Source: HGM04593 sp964470845
Lineage (GTDB): Bacteria; Bacteroidota; Bacteroidia; Bacteroidales; Bacteroidaceae
Assembly (NCBI GenBank): GCA_964470845.1
Contig: CAYYEL010000100.1
Coordinates: 1-6,828, forward strand
Direction: 5' to 3'
DNA: 6,828 nt
The notes beneath the pieces were generated by a model. The model was not told where the DNA came from, did no database searches, and was given only the letters and a program-made list of their open reading frames with translations. The position numbers and the translations under genes are program-made. Positions 1 to 6,340 of the stretch are shown piece after piece; the stretch's first letter is position 1; every line of letters starts with the position of its first letter.

Positions 1-972
1 CTCAAAGTCGTGAGCAAGGAGGGAATTTTGTTGCACTTCTATCTTGACAGTATGCTTATATTCCTCGGCCCACTCCTTATCGACATAATTATCAAGCAGA
101 GTGCAAGCGTGCAAACTAAAGTCGAGGCCACAGCCCAGCACATTATCCCATTGTTCTTGTGTCATTTCATAGAGCATCTCGCGGTCTATCCTACCCGATA
201 CAAGACCATAAACCACCCCGGCATTAAAATTATCTCCTGCCCCGACAGTGCTCACAACATTTACTTTATTGGGCGAGTATCTCTTGAGAGTACCTTTTGA
301 GAATAGTGCAACCTCTCCCCCACCCTGTGTGCAGATAAAATTAGGACAATAGAATTTTATTTTCTCTTTATATATGCGTGCAGCATCGGTGAGACCGTAA
401 AGGTTCTCAAAATCCTCGGACGAACCGCGCACAATATCGGCAAATTCAAGATTTTCGATAATTGCCTCGCCCAATTTAACACGCTCGGCAACGTGATTCT
501 TACGGAAATTTACATCGTAGTAAAGAATAGCTCCTCTCTCGCGTGCATACTCAAGAAAAGCCTTCGTCTTATTGCGAAGCACGGGATTAAGCACAAAATA
601 CGAGCCATAAACAACTATGTCATCGGCGTTTATAACCGGAAACTCGACCTCTAAACGATTATTGGGATAATCTTTGTAGAAGAGGTATTCAGCATCGTTG
701 TTGCTGTTAAGAAAAGCCAACGACAGAGGCGATTTTCCATCACTGAAACTGCACACCGAAGAGGCATCCACCCCACTCTCGTGCAACGCATCAAGAATCA
801 TCGCACCAACCTTATCGTTTCCAACCTCACTGATAAACGACACATTAAGCCCCATACGTCCCAATGACATCATACTGTTAAAGGTCGAGCCTCCGGGCAC
901 GGCCTTCACCACAGCACCGTCCTTGAAGATAATATCGAGTACTGTTTCGCCTATTCCTATAATTTTTCTCAT
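1..972 (-). CDS. PfkB-family carbohydrate kinase (fructokinase-like), 3' end outside the window
   Basis: The frame reads from an ATG at 970-972 to the window edge with no stop, giving at least 324 residues. Visible ribokinase/PfkB features are an N-terminal GIGETVLD strand (residues 6-13), the sugar-site glycine pair in PGGSTFNSMMSLGRMG (26-41), the DVNFR segment (153-157), the E186 region GSSEDFENL, and the C-terminal signature STVGAGDNFNAG with anion-hole GAGD at 244-247. By family analogy D247 is the catalytic base that activates the sugar hydroxyl for ATP-dependent phosphorylation in the cytoplasm. The substrate cannot be read from sequence; Bacteroidales relatives are usually called fructokinase or ribokinase-like. 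The ATG overlaps the TGA of the upstream LOG gene as ATGA, so translation is probably coupled. Members usually have about 300 residues; the reading continues past the expected end (around the DNYVDKEWAEEY segment), so a C-terminal extension is likely. Confidence 0.93.
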   Translation of the reverse strand, partial: MRKIIGIGETVLDIIFKDGAVVKAVPGGSTFNSMMSLGRMGLNVSFISEVGNDKVGAMILDALHESGVDASSVCSFSDGKSPLSLAFLNSNNDAEYLFYKDYPNNRLEVEFPVINADDIVVYGSYFVLNPVLRNKTKAFLEYARERGAILYYDVNFRKNHVAERVKLGEAIIENLEFADIVRGSSEDFENLYGLTDAARIYKEKIKFYCPNFICTQGGGEVALFSKGTLKRYSPNKVNVVSTVGAGDNFNAGVVYGLVSGRIDREMLYEMTQEQWDNVLGCGLDFSLHACTLLDNYVDKEWAEEYKHTVKIEVQQNSLLAHDFE

Positions 973-1508
973 AAATTACTTATTATATTTTTCAGACTTT
1001 CAATATTGCGAGCCACAATAAGATATTTCTCTGTACCTCCACGGATAAAATTCTTGCTTTCCATTGCTGCAAGCGCGTCGAGCAGGCCGTCCCAATAGCC
1101 ACCGGCATTGTACAATACAACCTTTTTTGAATGATAGCCTATTGTAGCAGCCGCTGCAACGTGAAAAACCTCATCGAGCGTGCCCAATCCTCCGGGCAGC
1201 GCTACCAGAATATCGCTCCGCTCCAAAATTTTATCTTTCCTCTCGCTCAGATTCTTTGTTACAATCCTCTCGTCGAGTAATCGGCTCACACGGTTGCGTT
1301 CAATGAGCACCTGCGGGACAACCCCCACAATACGCGCCCCACACCCCTTGGCCGCTGCTGCCGTTGCCTCCATAAGCCCCGCTGCCGCACCACCATAGAC
1401 AAGCTCGCACCCCATCTGTCCGAGCAAGTGCCCAACCTCGGCAGCACACTCAAAATAGAGAGCGTCAACACTCTCCGAGGCCGCGCAAAATACACCCACG
1501 CTGCTCAT
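969..1508 (-). CDS. LOG-family (TIGR00730) nucleotide 5'-monophosphate phosphoribohydrolase
   Basis: A 179-residue single-domain Rossmann-like protein. The diagnostic family motif PGGLGTLDE lies at residues 105-113, preceded by the SERKDKIL helix (88-95) with the conserved Arg-Lys pair at 90-91, and by the nucleotide loop YGGAAAGLMEA (38-48). Characterised LOG proteins hydrolyse the N-glycosidic bond of cytokinin nucleotides or AMP-like nucleotides, releasing the free base and ribose 5-phosphate. Many relatives are mislabelled lysine decarboxylase, and nothing here supports that activity. The physiological substrate in Bacteroidales is not known to me. The loop GGAAAGLME departs from the commoner GGGSVGLMG, a mild variation. 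The length is normal. The ATG at 1506-1508 follows the ABC exporter stop by 4 nt, and the TGA at 969-971 overlaps the kinase start, so the gene sits in the middle of a tight operon. Both LOG and the downstream kinase handle sugar phosphates, which may or may not be meaningful. Confidence 0.92.
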   Translation of the reverse strand: MSSVGVFCAASESVDALYFECAAEVGHLLGQMGCELVYGGAAAGLMEATAAAAKGCGARIVGVVPQVLIERNRVSRLLDERIVTKNLSERKDKILERSDILVALPGGLGTLDEVFHVAAAATIGYHSKKVVLYNAGGYWDGLLDALAAMESKNFIRGGTEKYLIVARNIESLKNIISNL

Positions 1509-1512
1509 AGCA

Positions 1513-3354
1513 TCAGAGACTTTGCATATCGTTCAGACGTTTATAAACGCCATCGAGTTTCAGAAGCTGTTCGTGCGTGCCGCGCTCGACAATGCGCCCC
1601 TCCATCAACACACAAATTTCATCGGCATTCTTAATTGTCGATAGGCGGTGTGCAATGGCAATAGTCGTGCGGGTCTTCATAAGGCGTTCAAGAGCCTCTT
1701 GTACAAGGCGTTCACTCTCGGTATCAAGAGCCGATGTTGCCTCGTCGAGAATAAGAATGGGCGGGTTCTTCAGGATAGCACGTGCAATGCTTATACGTTG
1801 GCGTTGTCCGCCCGAGAGCAGGCAGCCACGGTCGCCCACAAAAGTATCGTATCCATTCTCGGTGGCGCTTATAAAGTCGTGGGCATTTGCAATTTTTGCA
1901 GCCTCTATCACCTGCTCCATTGTAGCATTCTCGACACCGAATGTTATATTGTTGTAGAATGTATCGTTAAAGAGGATGGCCTCTTGGTTCACATTGCCGA
2001 TGAGCGTGCGCAACGACTTTACCGACATATCCTTTACATCGACACCATCAATGAGAATAGAGCCCGAGGTTGCATCGTAGTATCGTGGAATCAAATCGAC
2101 AAGCGTCGATTTTCCCGAGCCCGACTGTCCCACAATTGCCACCGTCTTTCCTTTTTCAATCTTCAGGTCGATATTGCTTAGAACATTCTTTTCTCCATCG
2201 TACGAGAATGTAAGATTCTTAAATTCTATACCACTCTGCATCTCATTTATGGCAGTTGCACCTTGACGATCGGTAATTGGGTTGGGGGTATTGAGAATCT
2301 TATCGATACGCTCGACCGACGCAAGTCCGCGGGGAATATTGTACGACGCTTTGGAGAATTCCTTCAAAGGGTTTATAATGCTATACAATATTGTCATATA
2401 GTAAATGAATGCAGGCGCCGAGATAGGCGAGTTGTCGCCCAAAATAAGCGTACCGCCGAACCACAGCACAATTACAATGACACAAGTACCCAAAAACTCG
2501 CTCACGGGGTGAGCCATCGCCTGACGCATTGTAACGCGCATTGTTGCCGAGCGAAGCTCGTTGCTCACTTTTAGGAAACGCTTAGACATTTTGTGCTCGG
2601 CAAGGAAGGCTTTTATTATTCGCAGCCCACCCAATGTCTCTTCCATCTGCGACATTGTCTCGCTGAGTTTAGTCTGTGCGGCAAGCGATTTTTGCTTAAG
2701 CCTGCGTCCCACAAGCCCCATTATCCATCCGAGGCCGGGAATTACGCATATTGTAAAGAGTGTAAGCTCCCAGCTTATATACAAAAGAGTACCGAAATAT
2801 ATCACAATGAGGATAGGGTTCTTAATGAGCATATCAAGCGAGCTTGCAATAGAATTCTCGACCTCAATAACGTCGCCACTCATACGTGCAATAATATCGC
2901 CTTTCTTTTCTTTTGAAAAAAAGCCCAAAGGCAACGACAGCACCTTGTCATAGAGTTGTGTGCGAATATCGCGTACTACTCCCGTGCGTAAAGGTATTAT
3001 TGATGCCGACGAGGCAAAATAGGCTGCGGTCTTTAGCAGTGTCATTACCACAAGGAATATTCCAAGCATAAGCAACGTCATTGAAGCGCCATTAGTCTCG
3101 ATGAGAGTATTAAGGTAGTAGTTGGCATTATTCATTGCCACAGTCTGGATATTATCGAAAGTAGCCTCGCTCCACGGAATAAAATCGACGTGTGCAGCCT
3201 CTTTCATCTTGAATAGAATCTCAAGAATGGGGATAATGACCATAAACGAAAATACGTTCAATATCGCCGATACAAATGTAAATATAAGCGACATTACAAG
3301 GTACTTTTTGTAGGGAGGAATGTACCTTTTGAGCACTTTAAAAAATTCTTTCAT
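1513..3354 (-). CDS. MsbA-type ABC exporter, fused permease and ATPase (lipid flippase-like)
   Basis: A 613-residue half-transporter. The membrane domain (about 1-340) shows hydrophobic segments near residues 19-41, 93-115, 178-212 (two closely spaced) and 285-335 (two). The nucleotide-binding domain (about 376-613) contains Walker A GQSGSGKST (409-417), Q-loop Q457, signature LSGGQ (513-517), Walker B ILILDE (533-538), D-loop SALD (541-544) and switch His H569. All catalytic elements are intact, so it should function as a homodimer in the inner membrane. Family members include MsbA, which flips lipid A core, and multidrug exporters. Bacteroidales copies are commonly annotated as lipid A exporter, but the substrate cannot be fixed from motifs. 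The loop between the first two membrane segments (about 50-92) is rather long. The ATG at 3352-3354 begins MKEFFKVLKRYIPPYKK, a typical cytosolic N-terminus of these exporters. It appears to be the first large gene of the operon with LOG and the kinase. Confidence 0.95.
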   Translation of the reverse strand: MKEFFKVLKRYIPPYKKYLVMSLIFTFVSAILNVFSFMVIIPILEILFKMKEAAHVDFIPWSEATFDNIQTVAMNNANYYLNTLIETNGASMTLLMLGIFLVVMTLLKTAAYFASSASIIPLRTGVVRDIRTQLYDKVLSLPLGFFSKEKKGDIIARMSGDVIEVENSIASSLDMLIKNPILIVIYFGTLLYISWELTLFTICVIPGLGWIMGLVGRRLKQKSLAAQTKLSETMSQMEETLGGLRIIKAFLAEHKMSKRFLKVSNELRSATMRVTMRQAMAHPVSEFLGTCVIVIVLWFGGTLILGDNSPISAPAFIYYMTILYSIINPLKEFSKASYNIPRGLASVERIDKILNTPNPITDRQGATAINEMQSGIEFKNLTFSYDGEKNVLSNIDLKIEKGKTVAIVGQSGSGKSTLVDLIPRYYDATSGSILIDGVDVKDMSVKSLRTLIGNVNQEAILFNDTFYNNITFGVENATMEQVIEAAKIANAHDFISATENGYDTFVGDRGCLLSGGQRQRISIARAILKNPPILILDEATSALDTESERLVQEALERLMKTRTTIAIAHRLSTIKNADEICVLMEGRIVERGTHEQLLKLDGVYKRLNDMQSL

Positions 3355-3358
3355 AAAG

Positions 3359-3439
3359 CTACTGTTTTACGAATCCACTTTCGCCGGGCTGAATTATCGA
3401 GCAATCCCTCTCTCGCTTACTTGTGGCTTTGTTTTTCAT
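3359..3439 (-). CDS. candidate 26-codon leader ORF ahead of the ABC exporter
   Basis: An ATG at 3437-3439 opens a 26-codon frame ending in TAG at 3359-3361, only 4 nt before the exporter ATG. The peptide begins MKNKATSKRERDC and ends QPGESGFVKQ. It is basic at its N-terminus (K2, K4, K8, R9, R11), has one Cys, and has no signal peptide or membrane segment. I recognise no family. Its stop-to-start spacing equals that of the exporter-LOG junction, and it lies downstream of the likely promoter at 3484-3491, so it would be transcribed. It may be a translated leader that couples or regulates exporter expression. It could also be a chance ORF, since 26 codons is short and coding bias cannot be judged. 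Confidence 0.3.
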   Translation of the reverse strand: MKNKATSKRERDCSIIQPGESGFVKQ

Positions 3440-3441
3440 AT

Positions 3442-3470
3442 AAAAGAGACACTCCCCAAGAGGGTGGCTC
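3442..3470 (-). promoter_or_regulatory. possible 5'-UTR hairpin with short T-run (attenuator-like)
   Basis: On the minus strand, 3470 to 3446 can fold with arms GAGCCACCCTC and GAGTGTCTC around a TTGGG loop. Three G/C-rich base pairs form next to the loop, followed by one mismatch, two pairs, a CC bulge and three closing pairs. Four T (3445-3442) follow immediately. The element sits between the candidate promoter and the leader ORF, where an attenuator would be expected. The stem is imperfect and the T-run short, so it may only be a 5'-UTR structure. Confidence 0.25.
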
Positions 3471-3483
3471 GGAAAATACTGTG

Positions 3484-3491
3484 CGAAGATA
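3484..3491 (-). promoter_or_regulatory. candidate Bacteroidota -7 element for the exporter-LOG-kinase operon
   Basis: The minus strand reads TATCTTCG here, one mismatch from the Bacteroidota -7 consensus TAnnTTTG. It is part of the 12-mer CTATCTTCGCAC (3481-3492) that recurs in mirror image at 3579-3590. No TTTG is visible at the expected distance for the -33 element. Initiation a few bases downstream would leave an untranslated region of about 120 nt before the exporter, containing the hairpin and leader ORF described separately. Confidence 0.4.
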
Positions 3492-3579
3492 GCGTTTTTT
3501 ATCGGTATATACATCCTTAGAAGCTGTTTAATTTTTGTTTTTTAACCCGAGATATTATATAATGTACCCTTTTTTCTTC

Positions 3580-3587
3580 TATCTTCG
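3580..3587 (+). promoter_or_regulatory. candidate Bacteroidota -7 element for the DUF4294 gene
   Basis: The plus strand reads TATCTTCG within CTATCTTCGCAC (3579-3590), identical to the outward-facing minus-strand copy near 3484. It ends only 4 nt before the ATG at 3592-3594, so a transcript starting at the usual distance would have little or no leader. No clear TTTG -33 element lies upstream; the T-rich tract TTTTTG at 3532-3537 is too far away. The exact duplication of the word on both strands is the main support. Confidence 0.38.
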
Positions 3588-3591
3588 CACT

Positions 3592-4200
3592 ATGAAAAGC
3601 ACACTTGCGCTCATAACAACACAGCTTCTGGCCGTACTTACTCAAAAAGTTACGGCTCAAGACAGCATTGCCATCAGTCCACAAAAACATTACATTGTGG
3701 GACAAAGCACCTATATGGGGCAGAAAATTCCGCACATAAATCTGCCGCCACACTACGCATACGCTCCCATTAAATTTAAGAACAAAAGACAAAAGAGGGA
3801 GTACGACCGTCTTGTGCGCGACGTCAAAAAGACGCTACCGCTGGCAGCAGAGATTCGCACCATAATCATCGAGACCTACGAGCTATTGCAGAAAATGCCC
3901 GATGAAAAGGCAAAAAAACGACATATTAAGGCCCTTGAAAAAGGACTTAAAGAGCAATATACTCCGCGAATGAAAAAACTCACCCTCAGACAGGGCAAGC
4001 TACTCATCAAATTGGTTGACCGCGAGTGCAATCAGGATGCCTACACGCTTGTACGTCTTTTTATGGGCAGTTTCAAGGCCGCATTTTACAACTCATTTGC
4101 ATCGCTCTTTGGCGCAAGCCTAAAAAAGAGTTACGACCCCTTGGGCGAGGATTGGATGATTGAGCAGGTTGTTGTAATGGTGCTTACGGGACAACTTTAA
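3592..4200 (+). CDS. secreted DUF4294-family protein of unknown function
   Basis: A 202-residue protein starting at ATG 3592-3594. An in-frame TTG further upstream (3535) would add 19 residues ahead of the signal peptide and bury it, so I reject it. Residues 1-23 (MKSTLALITTQLLAVLTQKV then TAQ) form a signal peptide with probable cleavage after the Ala-Gln pair, typical of Bacteroidota, so the protein is exported to the periplasm or beyond. There is no lipobox cysteine. The mature part matches what I remember of DUF4294: a short LPP/KFKNKRQKREYDRL segment (51-74), a basic helical stretch VKKTLPLAAEIRTIIIETYELL (78-99), and the conserved C-terminal part LTLRQGKLLIKLVDRE (130-145) followed by FKAAFYNSFASLFGASLKKSYDP (161-183). 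The family has no established function that I know of, and I see no catalytic motif. It is divergent from the exporter operon and shares its promoter word. The family call rests on recalled conservation, not a search. Confidence 0.85.
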   Translation: MKSTLALITTQLLAVLTQKVTAQDSIAISPQKHYIVGQSTYMGQKIPHINLPPHYAYAPIKFKNKRQKREYDRLVRDVKKTLPLAAEIRTIIIETYELLQKMPDEKAKKRHIKALEKGLKEQYTPRMKKLTLRQGKLLIKLVDRECNQDAYTLVRLFMGSFKAAFYNSFASLFGASLKKSYDPLGEDWMIEQVVVMVLTGQL

Positions 4201-4240
4201 CACATCCATTTTACATACACAACGCCTACGCTCGTACAAG

Positions 4241-4777
4241 CTACTGCACCCAACCTAATTTACGGGCAAACTCCCAGATTACCATTCCTGCCGTAACCGA
4301 TACATTGAGCGAGTGCTTGGTCCCGAATTGCGGAATCTCAATCGAGCCGTCCGAGGCATCGACCACCTGCTGTTGCACGCCCTTTACCTCGTTTCCAAGA
4401 ATTACAGCATACCGCACACCAGCCTTGGCCTTGAATTGTTGCAAAGGGATGCTCCCATCTACCTGCTCAATAGAATAGATTGCATATCCCTCGCTACGCA
4501 ACACCTCGACAGCCTGCATTGTATCGGAGAAATATTGCCACTCGACCACATCTTCGGCACCGAGCGCCGTTTTATGAATCTCGGCCGACGGAGGCGTAGC
4601 TGTTATTCCGCACAGCATCACACGCTCGACGCGGAAAGCGTCGCTCGTGCGGAACACCGACCCTACATTATGCAGACTGCGTATATTATCGAGCAGCACC
4701 GTAAGAGGCAATTTTTGGGACGCGACAAACTCGTCGCGTCCCATTCGCCCCATTTCGGTTACAAGTTTTTTCTTCAT
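4241..4777 (-). CDS. SpoU/TrmH-family RNA 2'-O-methyltransferase
   Basis: A 178-residue SPOUT enzyme that would transfer methyl from S-adenosylmethionine to a ribose 2'-OH in tRNA or rRNA. The three family motifs are present: motif 1 LDNIRSLHNVGSVFRTSDAF (29-48) with N37 and R43, motif 2 ILGNEVKGV (126-134), and motif 3 IEIPQFGTKHSLNVSVTAG (146-164), which forms the knotted SAM site. It is shorter than E. coli TrmH (229 residues) because N- and C-terminal RNA-binding extensions are minimal; short Bacteroidales relatives of this size are common. The target nucleotide cannot be deduced. The start MKKKLVTEMGRMGRDEF matches the layout I recall for relatives, so downstream ATGs at codons 9 and 12 are not needed. 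It follows the CoA-transferase by 15 bp and probably shares its transcript. Codons 12-21 contain a perfect inverted repeat, listed separately. Confidence 0.92.
   Translation of the reverse strand: MKKKLVTEMGRMGRDEFVASQKLPLTVLLDNIRSLHNVGSVFRTSDAFRVERVMLCGITATPPSAEIHKTALGAEDVVEWQYFSDTMQAVEVLRSEGYAIYSIEQVDGSIPLQQFKAKAGVRYAVILGNEVKGVQQQVVDASDGSIEIPQFGTKHSLNVSVTAGMVIWEFARKLGWVQ
4716..4743 (-). repeat. perfect 11-bp inverted repeat (hairpin) within the start of the methyltransferase gene
   Basis: Arms TGGGACGCGAC (4716-4726) and GTCGCGTCCCA (4733-4743) are perfectly complementary around a 6-nt loop. The hairpin is G/C-rich and lies about 35 nt downstream of the ATG, inside the coding sequence. There is no T-run on either strand's downstream side, so it does not look like a terminator. 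Confidence 0.8.
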
Positions 4778-4792
4778 CAGCGAGTAGTTATT

Positions 4793-6280
4793 TTAAGCAA
4801 ATTTACTCCAGTCGGTAAGGCGCATATCTCCGCTGCGCTCAAATGTTGCGTGCATACCTAATGCTGCTGCTACATTGTGGCTCACGTGTCCACACTTCGA
4901 GATTTTCAGATAATCCCACAGCAGTTGTTTATAATCGGGGTGGGCACACTTTTCTATAAGCAGTCGGGCACGCTCGTCGGGTCCTTTACCGCGAAGGTCG
5001 GCAACGCCCCACTCGGTTGCGACAATGTTTACGTCGTGCTCGGTGTGGTCGGCGTGTGTAACAATGGGAACAATTGAGCTTATCTGTCCGCCCTTTTGTG
5101 TCGATGGGCAGGTGAAGATAGATATATAAGCGTTACGTGCAAAGTCGCCCGAACCTCCAATGCCGTTCATAAGCCTTGTGCCACAGATGTGCGACGAGTT
5201 TACGCAACCGTATAAATCGACCTCTATCGCTGTATTCATCGCTATTATACCCAAACGACGAATAATTTCGGGGTGATTTGATATTTCGCTGGGACGCAGC
5301 ACCAATTTATCGCGGAAAAAGTCGAGATTGTCATATACGTGGTCGAGACACTCGCGGCTGAGCGAGAGCGAACAGGTACTTCCGGCCTTTACCCTTCCAA
5401 GCTCCATAAGTTTTATTACAGAATCCTGCAACACCTCGGAATAGAGATACAGAGGCGGTATCCCGTTACACTCCTCAAGCCCTTTGAGCACTGCATTAGC
5501 CACGTTACCGATACCACTCTGTATGGGTAATCCCTCGGCCGGAATTATGCCGCGCTTCATATCATCGAGGATGAAATTTACGACATTCTGACCAATCTTA
5601 CGTGTAACGTCGTCGAGCTCTTTGAACACCACAATTTCATTGGGCATATTAACCTCGACAATACCGACAACTTTTTTGGGGTCAACCTGCACGTAGGGCT
5701 TGCCCACGCGATCGTCAGCCTTGTAGATGGGAATCTCTTTGCGATAAGGGGGGTCGAGAGGCTCGTAAACGTCGTGCAACCCTATTGTATGATGATAGGT
5801 ATTGCGCTCGATTATTATTCTGTCGGCCAAATTGGCAACTGTCTGGCCTATTCCACCTGCGGTTGTCAGATACACTTTTCCATCGTCGGTAATATCAACC
5901 GCCTCAAGAATAGCCACGTCAACCTTGCCCATAAAGCCGTAGCGCAAGTCCTGCGCCATTAGCGAGAGGTGAAGGTCGGTGTATGTTATCTCTTTGGCAT
6001 TTATTGCATTGCGGACAATGGAATTTGAGATGAATGGTGCGCGGAAGCGTATGGCCTGCGCACGGGTGAGTGCGCCATCAATGGCATCGCCTGTGGATGC
6101 TCCCGAATAAAGGTTTATTTTAAAAGGTTTTCCGGCAGCGTGAGCCTCCTCGGCGCGACGAGCGACCTCGGGAAGAACGGTCTTTGGAGTACCCGACAGA
6201 GTAAAGCCGCTTATGCCCACTCCGTCGCCATCGTTAATATAGTTTGCAGCCTCGGCGGCTGTTATTATGCGGTATGACAT
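4793..6280 (-). CDS. acetyl-CoA hydrolase/transferase family, succinate/acetate CoA-transferase type
   Basis: A 495-residue cytoplasmic enzyme of the class I acetyl-CoA hydrolase/transferase family (succinate CoA-transferase type, as in AarC). The N-terminal domain begins SYRIITAAEAANYINDGDGVGISGF and contains FKINLYSGASTGD (53-65). The C-terminal domain holds GIGNVANAVLKGL (256-268), the YSE segment (280-282), whose E282 would be the glutamate that forms the glutamyl-CoA thioester, the glycine loop GIGGSGDFARNAY (373-385), and TEWGVADLRG (422-431). Length and motif order are those of a complete family member. Such enzymes move CoA between succinate, acetate, propionate or butyrate. In propionate-forming Bacteroidales this regenerates succinyl-CoA or releases the end-product acid. 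Donor and acceptor preference cannot be told from sequence. It lies 60 bp downstream of a thioesterase gene and 15 bp upstream of the methyltransferase gene, all on one strand. Confidence 0.93.
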   Translation of the reverse strand: MSYRIITAAEAANYINDGDGVGISGFTLSGTPKTVLPEVARRAEEAHAAGKPFKINLYSGASTGDAIDGALTRAQAIRFRAPFISNSIVRNAINAKEITYTDLHLSLMAQDLRYGFMGKVDVAILEAVDITDDGKVYLTTAGGIGQTVANLADRIIIERNTYHHTIGLHDVYEPLDPPYRKEIPIYKADDRVGKPYVQVDPKKVVGIVEVNMPNEIVVFKELDDVTRKIGQNVVNFILDDMKRGIIPAEGLPIQSGIGNVANAVLKGLEECNGIPPLYLYSEVLQDSVIKLMELGRVKAGSTCSLSLSRECLDHVYDNLDFFRDKLVLRPSEISNHPEIIRRLGIIAMNTAIEVDLYGCVNSSHICGTRLMNGIGGSGDFARNAYISIFTCPSTQKGGQISSIVPIVTHADHTEHDVNIVATEWGVADLRGKGPDERARLLIEKCAHPDYKQLLWDYLKISKCGHVSHNVAAALGMHATFERSGDMRLTDWSKFA

Positions 6281-6340
6281 ATTATTATTTTTTATTGTTA
6301 ATATTCAGGATTTATTCTTTGTACATCTGCATACGGTAAT

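Noticed and set aside
698..1021. 107-codon plus-strand ORF across the kinase-LOG junction
   Set aside because: It is antisense to the N-terminal PfkB motifs and spans a real ATGA overlap; no evidence of coding.
969..1508. Lysine decarboxylase annotation for the LOG-family gene
   Set aside because: PGGxGTxxE is the phosphoribohydrolase motif and there is no pyridoxal-phosphate lysine site of a decarboxylase.
1648..2181. 177-codon plus-strand ORF opposite the exporter ATPase domain
   Set aside because: It lies antisense to Walker A, signature and Walker B coding, so it is a frame shadow of a conserved gene.
3554..3563. Perfect 10-bp AT palindrome ATTATATAAT between the divergent promoters
   Set aside because: In an AT-rich intergenic tract this is expected by chance; mentioned only as a possible centre of symmetry, not listed as an operator.
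3517..3792. 91-codon minus-strand ORF overlapping the 5' part of the DUF4294 gene
   Set aside because: The opposite strand encodes a signal peptide and family-conserved sequence; this frame shows no family features and no promoter.
4201..4240. Expected bidirectional terminator between convergent DUF4294 and methyltransferase genes
   Set aside because: I searched both strands of this 40-bp gap and found only 3-4 bp stems and no T-run, so I list no terminator.
4627..4643. Second small hairpin in the methyltransferase gene (CGACGC, GGAAA loop, GCGTCG)
   Set aside because: A 6-bp stem in moderately G/C-rich coding DNA is common by chance and is explained by the codons of motif 1.
4313..4861. 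182-codon plus-strand ORF opposite the methyltransferase gene
   Set aside because: It is antisense to a gene with all SPOUT motifs; its translation is low-complexity in no family-like way and it has no independent support.
6281..6340. Separate promoter between thioesterase and CoA-transferase genes
   Set aside because: The 60-bp AT-rich gap shows no TTTG/TAnnTTTG pair on the minus strand; an unrecognised promoter remains possible.
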